Source: a virus. Taken from it: 35,975 bases of DNA. Below the pieces are notes generated by a model. It was given only the letters and a program-made list of their open reading frames with translations, was not told where the DNA came from and made no database searches. The translations under genes were made by a program, and so were the position numbers. The DNA is taken from positions 1-35,975 of IMG/VR virus record IMGVR_UViG_3300032285_000898, one strand, 5' to 3'. Positions 31,018 through 35,975 of this stretch are shown in pieces; positions within the stretch are counted from its first letter, which is position 1, and each line of letters starts with the position of its first letter.

Positions 31018-31742
31018 AGTTGCCGTGGATTAAATTCTACGCATCGGATTGGCTTTCTGATGAAGCCGTTCGGTCTTGTTCGGTGGAGGCTAGGGGGTTG
31101 TGGATTGATATGATTTCGCTAATGGCAAAATCTGAAATTCACGGATACCTATTGATTGGCGGCAAGCCAGCACGAGCCGAACAACTGGCAAGAATTGTTG
31201 GCCTAACCACGGAACGCACGATGGCGTTAATGGATGAACTGCACTCCTCCGGGGTGTTCTCTTTCGATAAAGAGACCATCATTTCACGCAGAATGGTAAA
31301 GGATGAGCAATTACGCAAGTCAGACGCTACTAGGCAGATGCGTAAGCGTCACGCCGATGTCACGCCGATGTCACGCAAATGTCCAGTCGATGTCACGGGG
31401 CAGAGACTAGAAGCCAGAAGCCAGAAGCCAGATATACATACAAGGGCTGATCGCCCTATTCGTGCGGAATGGATTGCTTATGCAAAAGAAATTGGGTGGA
31501 CGGGTGCTGATGTGGAGGGAGCTTTTGATTACTATGAATCGAACGGATGGAAGGTCGGAGGCAAAGCCCCGGTAAAAGATTGGAGAGCGTGCGCCAGAAA
31601 TTGTTATAGACGGAACCAAACCAAACCAATGAAAGGAAACCAACCAATGAAGAAAATAGTCAGTCAATGCGAGAGCCTACCCACCTATAAGGTGATGGGC
31701 TTTGCCACACGAGAAGCGTGGGTGAAAGCGGGTTGCCCATGA
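31014..31742 (+). CDS. Replication initiator / replisome organiser-like protein
   Basis: In 242 residues, the N-terminal domain (WIKFYASDWLSDEAVRSCS, ARGLWIDMISLMAKS, a winged-helix part ARIVGLTTERTMALMDELHS) is the DUF1376-like DNA-binding fold of phage replication proteins. A linker (about 105-145) is followed by WIAYAKEIGWTGADVEGAF and GGKAPVKDWRACARNCYRRN, a C-terminal domain typical of proteins that recruit the helicase. The linker DNA carries three CGATGTCACG repeats, as lambda O carries its origin. An in-frame ATG at 31647 has an early-type leader (AAAGGAAACCAACCAATG). Confidence 0.7.
   Translation: MKLPWIKFYASDWLSDEAVRSCSVEARGLWIDMISLMAKSEIHGYLLIGGKPARAEQLARIVGLTTERTMALMDELHSSGVFSFDKETIISRRMVKDEQLRKSDATRQMRKRHADVTPMSRKCPVDVTGQRLEARSQKPDIHTRADRPIRAEWIAYAKEIGWTGADVEGAFDYYESNGWKVGGKAPVKDWRACARNCYRRNQTKPMKGNQPMKKIVSQCESLPTYKVMGFATREAWVKAGCP
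31355..31431 (+). repeat. Candidate origin: iterons inside the initiator gene
   Basis: CGATGTCACG occurs at 31355, 31366 and 31388, spaced 11 and 22 bases, i.e. on the same face of the helix. Next come three 7-base AGAAGCC units (31409-31429), then A+T-rich TATACATAC. Lambda's origin has the same plan: iterons and an A+T-rich stretch in the middle of its initiator gene. Function as an origin is inference. Confidence 0.5.
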
Positions 31743-32200
31743 GAGAAATTCTAGACCTACCATTTGCCGCACTCGTTTACCGGGTGAAGGTGCTTGAGGA
31801 AAAACTTGTAGATCAAGCCAACCAGATAACCACACTAGCCAGTCAGATAGCTCACAATCGAACGGAAATGGCCTTAAAAGAGGCTAAAGAGGTCGAGGAA
31901 GGCATAACCACCATGTTGCAGATTCCAAAGGATTTAATGCCCACTATTGGCAAATATAGGGCAAGGAAGAACCGATCTTATGAAATCGTTAAGAAGCGTT
32001 GGGCCTTGTGGAAAGTGCAGTTTGAGTCTGGCCTTTCCCAAAACCAGATTGCAAAGGCTTGGGGTTGCGACCACGCAAGTGTTTCATACGCAAAGAAGCG
32101 CAACTTTGAGCCGAGGATTACAAGGGGACGGCCACTCGTGGAGTTCCCGGTTAATCCAAGGACGGCGGCACAATCAAAGAAAAGGATGGGTTTAATATGA
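31739..32200 (+). CDS. DnaA-domain-IV-like HTH protein
   Basis: From ATG 31739 (ATGA overlap) the protein has 153 residues: a coiled coil (about 10-55, RVKVLEEKLVDQANQITTLA), then a C-terminal HTH, VQFESGLSQNQIAKAWGCDH with ASVSYAKKR. The DHxSV pattern and preceding helix resemble the DNA-binding domain of bacterial DnaA. No ATPase part is present. Right after the initiator, it may bind origin or promoter sites. Confidence 0.6.
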   Translation: MREILDLPFAALVYRVKVLEEKLVDQANQITTLASQIAHNRTEMALKEAKEVEEGITTMLQIPKDLMPTIGKYRARKNRSYEIVKKRWALWKVQFESGLSQNQIAKAWGCDHASVSYAKKRNFEPRITRGRPLVEFPVNPRTAAQSKKRMGLI

Positions 32201-32463
32201 TTGCGATTCACCAAGCAGACCAATTCGAGTTGCCATTTATGCGAACCACTCACTCGGTAAAGATCGAGGGCAACGAACAGAACGCCAGAATCCTAGCTCA
32301 CTTGCAGGGAGGCCGAACACTCACGGCTCTTGAAGCATTGGATTGGTTCAAGTGCTTTCGTTTGGCTAGTCGTATCCACGACCTTAAAAAAGCTGGATAC
32401 GACGTGCAGAAGCGAATGGTAAAGACGGCAAGCGGCAAGAGTGTAGCAGAGTATTATTTATGA
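32197..32463 (+). CDS. HTH domain protein
   Basis: The 88-residue protein has the phage HTH outline ARILAHLQGGRTLTALEALD, then FRLASRIHDLKKAGYDVQKR and a closing wing (TASGKSVAEYYL). Such proteins are frequent in phage early regions and may regulate transcription. Both ends overlap neighbours by four bases. Confidence 0.65.
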   Translation: MIAIHQADQFELPFMRTTHSVKIEGNEQNARILAHLQGGRTLTALEALDWFKCFRLASRIHDLKKAGYDVQKRMVKTASGKSVAEYYL

Positions 32464-33152
32464 GTTTTTGCGGCGATAGCTCAATAGCAGAGCTTCCCCT
32501 ATTCCAAGGGGAGGATGGCGGTGCAATTCCGACCTCGCCGCTCCAAACTAAAGACAAAGACTTTCGAGGATGGATTGTTGAGCGTTGTTTTCGTAGGCAT
32601 ATTGAGGGTTTTATAGAAAAATGGCACTACTCAAAGTCAATAAGAGGATGCACAACGGATTACTGCTATCGGCTAAAAGACTCATCCGGCCTCATGATCG
32701 GTGCGATGTTTTACGGAAAGTTTGCTATGGCAGGGCAATGGAAAAGATTTTCTGATGACCCAGCAAAAGTTATCGAACTTCGGAGGCTATGCCTCATTGA
32801 TGCAACACCAAAAAATGCAGAGTCATTTTTTATATCAAAAAGCATTAGACTTTTAAGAAAAAATTGGAGGTCTGATGGGGTTATTGTATCATATTCAGAT
32901 TTAGAATATGGACATACCGGAGTAATTTATAGGGCAAGCAACTTCAAAATAATTGGGGAGACAAAAGGGATTGATGTTATAATTTGGAATGGTAAAAAAT
33001 ACCACGACAAATCAACAAGAAGTTATTATAAGGGAAAGTTAAAGCCTTTCTCGCAAAAATTGAGGGATGCACTAGAGAGTGGAGAGGCAAAATATGCAAA
33101 AACAAAGGGGAAAATTGTTTATGCCTACTACTTGTTATCTAATAACTTTTGA
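32460..33152 (+). CDS. Mom-like DNA modification protein (GNAT fold)
   Basis: From residue 44 to 215 this 230-residue protein resembles phage Mu Mom, which converts adenine to a carbamoylmethyl form that resists restriction. Motifs seen: FIEKWHYSKSIRG (51-63), YGKFAMAGQW (85-94), IELRRLCL (105-112) and YSDLEYGHTGVIYRA (145-159). The first 30 residues are the translation of a tRNA-Gly-like sequence. There is no ATG, GTG or TTG in frame between 32460 and the conserved part, so the start at 32460 seems forced. The later half is A+T-rich and low in the codons used by neighbours, suggesting transfer. Confidence 0.7.
   Translation: MSFCGDSSIAELPLFQGEDGGAIPTSPLQTKDKDFRGWIVERCFRRHIEGFIEKWHYSKSIRGCTTDYCYRLKDSSGLMIGAMFYGKFAMAGQWKRFSDDPAKVIELRRLCLIDATPKNAESFFISKSIRLLRKNWRSDGVIVSYSDLEYGHTGVIYRASNFKIIGETKGIDVIIWNGKKYHDKSTRSYYKGKLKPFSQKLRDALESGEAKYAKTKGKIVYAYYLLSNNF
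32470..32545 (+). tRNA. tRNA-Gly(TCC)-like sequence, possibly degenerate
   Basis: The 76 bases give a perfect seven-pair acceptor stem (GCGGCGA with TCGCCGC), a discriminator T and an encoded CCA. The D stem is GCTC/GAGC. The anticodon arm is TCCCC/GGGGA around TATTCCAA, an eight-base loop holding TCC; read as a seven-base loop, stem pairing is worse. The T arm has a TGCAATT loop and needs one bulged A. Missing GG in the D loop and T55 changed to G are defects. It lies in frame inside the Mom-like ORF. A fossil or an unusual functional tRNA are both possible. Confidence 0.45.
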
Positions 33153-33196
33153 CTTCATATTGCCTAAACAAGACAACGACATAAGTTCAAGACCAG

Positions 33197-33499
33197 ATGA
33201 ACCAGTTTCAAACACATAGCCAGAAAGCCACGGCCATTCTTTCAGAGCGTTACCCCGGTAGCGAACTAAAGAAAATGTTTGGCGGTTCTAGGTCGCAAGA
33301 CAGCATCGACATCTTGAGGGATGCGGTTCAAACCCTAATCCTAAACGGCATACCTACTTGCACGATTGCCGAGGCACTAAAAAAGAAGCAAGGAACAATC
33401 CAATATCACGCCCGGTGGCTAGAATCACACGGAAAGATTGAGCGATACAACGCAAGAGGCCATTGGCGGCAAGCGGAGGCTATCAATGAAAATAAATAA
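33197..33499 (+). CDS. HTH DNA-binding protein
   Basis: In 100 residues it has a helical part (SIDILRDAVQTLILNG) and then IPTCTIAEALKKKQGTIQYH with ARWLESHGKIERYN, a helix-turn-helix plus short wing. A transcription-regulator role is probable. It is preceded by a 45-base gap after the Mom-like gene and overlaps the start of the next gene by 14 bases. Confidence 0.6.
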   Translation: MNQFQTHSQKATAILSERYPGSELKKMFGGSRSQDSIDILRDAVQTLILNGIPTCTIAEALKKKQGTIQYHARWLESHGKIERYNARGHWRQAEAINENK

Positions 33500-34037
33500 A
33501 ATGCCAAAAGAGGAGATTCAAAAAGAGATCGACAAGCTAAAGACCCCGATTGACAGAGTAGATGGGAAAAGAACCAAAGGGGACGAATCCCCATCAAGGC
33601 GATTTCAGCATTTGTCTGATCGCTTGCATTACCTAACTATGACAAAAGCTCTTACTATTTTAGCGTTGCTTCTTCTAGGCTCCGTTCACGCCACGAACAT
33701 TTATGTGGAAGTTCCAAAGCCGCCCAAGAAAACAATTAAGGCCAGAATCACGGCTTATTGGTTGGGCGAGGACTGCTACGGATACAAAAGCTCAACTGGA
33801 AAACGGCTGGTATCTGGTCGTTCTTGTGCCGTAGACCCCAAAATTATCCCTTATGGGACAACTCTAATAGTGGAGGGCAAGCCATACATCGCACACGATA
33901 CCGGGTCGGCAGTAATTGCTAGAAGCGCATCTGGAAAATCAAGGCTTCCGGTAATCGACCTATTCTATAAAACGGAGGCACAAGCCAATCGGGAGCTTGC
34001 AAGGGTAGGCCACACGGCATTAGTCGAGGTTCAATGA
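33486..34037 (+). CDS. Membrane-anchored 3D-domain (lytic enzyme-like) protein
   Basis: From ATG 33486 (GGAGG six bases before) the protein is 183 residues. Residues 1-50 are charged and cytoplasm-like (KEEIQKEIDKLKTPIDRVDG). Residues 52-68 form a membrane helix, and the part from 81 is a 3D domain: ARITAYWLGEDCYGYKSSTG, CAVDPKIIPYG, HDTGSAVI, VIDLFYKT. The aspartates are the catalytic-type residues of this double-psi barrel, as in cell-wall lytic transglycosylases. An ATG at 33639 would instead give a secreted protein with a clean signal peptide, but lacks a ribosome site. It is far from the lysis block. Confidence 0.62.
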   Translation: MKINKMPKEEIQKEIDKLKTPIDRVDGKRTKGDESPSRRFQHLSDRLHYLTMTKALTILALLLLGSVHATNIYVEVPKPPKKTIKARITAYWLGEDCYGYKSSTGKRLVSGRSCAVDPKIIPYGTTLIVEGKPYIAHDTGSAVIARSASGKSRLPVIDLFYKTEAQANRELARVGHTALVEVQ

Positions 34038-34567
34038 AGCATCTAGGCCAAGACCCGGCAGATTCGATCTTGGCGAGTTACACTCCCGATATGGCAGAGG
34101 CCATTGATACACTCGAAGATCGGGTAAAGGAGCGTTTGGCCCAGATGAAGGCCATGAACCCGGCTATTGATTTAGACCAACTGGCAAAGCTCACGGCTGA
34201 AGTGGTCGAGCAAACCATCAAGTGCGAGGGCGATTCCCAGATGCTCCGCAACAAGCGTGACGATACATTGGACGAGGCTTTGCTGGCACTAGCCACCAAC
34301 CGAAGCCCAGACAGCTTAACGGCCATCGCCAAACGCTACATCAATCCCACAACCGGGAAGCCATACACAAGAGCGGCTATCTCTGCACGGCTATCCGAAC
34401 TAACCCAAAGAACCGGGCTGGTGCTACGCATCCAACGCTCGGAAAGAGTTCGCCAGATTTACAAGGAACGTGCCAAGCGGGTTCACGAAAGAAGGCGCAA
34501 GGAATGTCCGAAGTGGAACACATCGGCTTGGGCAAAAGGAATAAATCGGAGTGGCAAATGCAAGTAA
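34034..34567 (+). CDS. HTH protein with long helices
   Basis: The 177-residue protein starts through an ATGA overlap. It has a helical N-terminal half (ASYTPDMAEAIDTLEDRVKE, LAKLTAEVVEQTIKC), an HTH region AIAKRYINPTTGKPYTRAAI with SARLSELTQRTGLV, and a basic C-terminal tail (YKERAKRVHERRRK). It could be a transcription regulator or a packaging-type DNA binder. Confidence 0.55.
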   Translation: MKHLGQDPADSILASYTPDMAEAIDTLEDRVKERLAQMKAMNPAIDLDQLAKLTAEVVEQTIKCEGDSQMLRNKRDDTLDEALLALATNRSPDSLTAIAKRYINPTTGKPYTRAAISARLSELTQRTGLVLRIQRSERVRQIYKERAKRVHERRRKECPKWNTSAWAKGINRSGKCK

Positions 34568-35010
34568 ACCTTAATGCAAATGAGGTTTTGGTTGCAGGAT
34601 ATGTTGGTATGCGTAGAAACGCAGAGGCAAACTTTAGAAATAGAAAACCAAGATTTCCAGAAAAAGTAAAAGGTGAATTATGGGGATTTCACATTGAGTC
34701 GGCTCACGCAGAATTAGCAGTAGCAAAGACTCTTGGGGTATATTGGGGATTTGGTGTAAACACTTTTCATACATCCGACATAGATGGGAAACAAATAGAG
34801 GTTAGATGGTCTAGCAGAAATGATCTAAAAGTAAGACCAGATGATGAAGGGATTGTGATTTCGGTGTCTGGGTCTTGTCCTACATACACAATTAACGGAT
34901 GGATTGAGGCAGAAAAAGCAAAGATGTCAGAGTTTATATTTAATCAAGAACCAATTTGTTATTTTGTTCCACATAAATACTTGAAGCCAATAGGGGATTT
35001 ATGCAAGTAG
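34558..35010 (+). CDS. Nuclease-like phage protein (PD-(D/E)XK style)
   Basis: From ATG 34558 the protein is 150 residues. Key segments are GFHIESAHAELAVAKTLGVY, then TSDIDGKQIEVRWSSRNDLK and ICYFVPHKYLKPI. The E, D and E-x-R spacing fits the PD-(D/E)XK fold, but the activity is unproven. ATG 34558 has GGAG six bases upstream and overlaps the previous gene by only ten bases; ATG 34504 would add 18 residues. The gene is A+T-rich compared with neighbours. Confidence 0.55.
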   Translation: MQVNLNANEVLVAGYVGMRRNAEANFRNRKPRFPEKVKGELWGFHIESAHAELAVAKTLGVYWGFGVNTFHTSDIDGKQIEVRWSSRNDLKVRPDDEGIVISVSGSCPTYTINGWIEAEKAKMSEFIFNQEPICYFVPHKYLKPIGDLCK

Positions 35011-35291
35011 GCTCAAAGGTCGTTTGCTTGGATGATAAATTTCAAAGTGAAATTTTACTATTTTATACGAACCTTCCGATCAAAGATAGGGTCTATACAA
35101 TTCGGGATATGAGTGTTGGAGTTGGACTAAATGGAGAAGCCGGAGAAATCTCCGTAACCCTGCAAGAGTTTACAAATCCTTCCAGCAAGACCCCCCCCTA
35201 TCCAGAACGAGGATTCAACGCTGAACGCTTTAGAGAACTAGAACCACCCGCTGAAATCGAGGCCGAGAAATTGGCCGAGGCTACGGCATAA
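35001..35291 (+). CDS. Small SH3-like phage protein
   Basis: In 96 residues the protein begins MQVGSKVVCLDDKFQSEI and has a beta-barrel like core (DRVYTIRDMSVGVGL, GEISVTLQEFTNP) and an ending FNAERFRELEPPAEIEA. This pattern, with RFR near the end, is common in small phage proteins. No activity is known. It overlaps the previous gene by ten bases. Confidence 0.55.
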   Translation: MQVGSKVVCLDDKFQSEILLFYTNLPIKDRVYTIRDMSVGVGLNGEAGEISVTLQEFTNPSSKTPPYPERGFNAERFRELEPPAEIEAEKLAEATA

Positions 35292-35309
35292 CCAAGGAGA
35301 AATCCCAAA

Positions 35310-35783
35310 ATGAGCGAGAAACAGATCGGAATGGAGCTAAAGAAAACGGCGGCCTTGCTGGAAAAAGCCAAGGCACAAGCCGTGCAGACGATGGCAGAAA
35401 CCATAAGCCTAGCGGCGGACTGCGGGGACATCCTACTTTCAGCCCGGAAAGAGGAGCTAGACATTGATGCCATCCTAGAGATAGCAGAAATAAACGGCGA
35501 GATGGGTAGGCGGCTGGAGCGTGTAGCCAAGGCACGGCCATCACTACAAGCCCCTGCACCGGGGCAACTCAAGCAGTTGGCGTTGTGGGCTGGCATCCTA
35601 CCAGACCCTATCGAAACCAGCACCCAGAAGCCCGAACAAGCGTGGCATAGCTACATCATCAAGGCTCGCCAATGGCTTGCCCGCAAGAGCGTTAGCCAAT
35701 GGACACCAGCCCAACGCACCCAGTTTATCGAGGAGGCACGACCCATAGTGGAGGCTTACCGGGAGGCGGGTGGGGAAACGTGA
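35310..35783 (+). CDS. Helical hypothetical protein (DUF3102-like)
   Basis: The 157-residue protein is helical: a coiled-coil start (LKKTAALLEKAKAQAVQTMA), then GDILLSARKEEL and GEMGRRLERVAKA, and a C-terminal part rich in Trp/Gln (WLARKSVSQWTPAQRTQF). The layout is like DUF3102, a phage DNA-linked family of unknown role. It has a good AAGGAG ribosome site and is the last gene before the junction. Confidence 0.55.
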   Translation: MSEKQIGMELKKTAALLEKAKAQAVQTMAETISLAADCGDILLSARKEELDIDAILEIAEINGEMGRRLERVAKARPSLQAPAPGQLKQLALWAGILPDPIETSTQKPEQAWHSYIIKARQWLARKSVSQWTPAQRTQFIEEARPIVEAYREAGGET

Positions 35784-35975
35784 CACTAATGGGATATGCT
35801 ACTTACAAAAGTTGGTGCTTGCGTAAATCGTTGATAGACATTTGCCATAATGCTGTAACGCAATGCGTAAGTGCCTATAACAACCCATACTTGCGACTTT
35901 TAGGTAAAATTATGCGTAACCCCTTAATACTAGGAGACTTCTATATGCAATTTACCCTAGAATCAGGTTCCAAAC
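35784..35975. promoter_or_regulatory. Right-end region with TGCGTAA repeats
   Basis: This 192-base stretch carries (A/T)TGCGTAA at 35819, 35863 and 35912, with a fourth copy at 63 across the junction. The 35863 copy is part of an imperfect dyad, TAACGCA-A-TGCGTAA (35856-35870). The final ten bases repeat the first ten of the window. A reading frame from ATG 35789 stays open to the end and, if the ends are joined over the ten bases, stops at 33 (about 69 residues); the repeats fall in different frames, so I favour a control or cos region. Confidence 0.5.

Noticed and set aside
35789-35975. Open frame running off the right end and, if the ends are joined, stopping at 33
   Set aside because: Weak ribosome site, no recognisable motif, and the TGCGTAA repeats occur in different frames, which suggests control sequence rather than coding.
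1-35975. CRISPR array, insertion sequence or integrase
   Set aside because: No regularly spaced repeat array, transposase or recombinase motif was found in any part.

Overview
The window looks like one complete tailed-phage genome of about 36 kb. Every gene I can support is on the + strand. The first ten bases and the last ten bases are identical (GGTTCCAAAC), so the sequence probably closes into a circle or carries the two copies of a short cohesive end. The GpA-type terminase, lambda-type portal, protease/scaffold, decoration, capsid, short tape-measure and frameshifted tail-chaperone genes point to a siphovirus with a lambda-like plan. Spanin-like genes, small lipoproteins and a heptosyltransferase-like gene suggest a Gram-negative host; the host group cannot be named. 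I see no integrase, repressor or DNA polymerase, so a strictly lytic life is the simplest reading.

Layout. 1-4630: ParB-like protein, small terminase, a 27-residue membrane peptide, HNH nuclease, PP-loop (PAPS-reductase-like) enzyme, large terminase and a gpW-like joining protein. 4631-11551: portal with a very long C-terminal extension, a ferritin/Dps-like DUF5856 protein, protease with nested scaffold, decoration protein, major capsid protein, a strong terminator, then two putative surface proteins, one lectin-like. 11571-15958: a sugar cassette (two-domain glycosyltransferase, two methyltransferases, a second glycosyltransferase, a GT9-like glycosyltransferase) placed between head and tail genes. 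15974-24674: connector and tail-completion genes (two of them tandem paralogues), tail tube, G/G-T tail chaperones made through a GGGAAAC slippery site, tape measure, tail-tip genes, fibre and two cysteine-rich proteins. 24685-25725: lysis block (holin-like peptide, overlapping spanin-like pair, M15 endolysin). 25729-27112: MazG-like protein, metallophosphoesterase, small winged-helix-like protein.

27228-35783 is the DNA-metabolism and takeover region: small unknown genes, a minimal ATP-ligase-type adenylation domain, a PD-(D/E)XK nuclease, a recombination-type protein, a replication initiator with candidate iterons inside its gene, a DnaA-domain-IV-like protein, several HTH proteins, a Mom-like DNA modification protein whose reading frame starts inside a tRNA-Gly-like sequence, a 3D-domain cell-wall protein and a second nuclease-like protein. 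The 35784-83 junction is probably non-coding and has four (A/T)TGCGTAA repeats.

Three recurring leader types precede genes: TTGACA 19-23 nt before structural-gene starts, ACCAACCAA plus AAGGA before early genes, and AAATCCT immediately before several genes with no clear ribosome site. Many genes are coupled by ATGA or GTGA overlaps, and at least seven genes shorter than 60 codons fill the gaps. All functions are inferred from motifs, length and gene order read by eye; no database search was possible.
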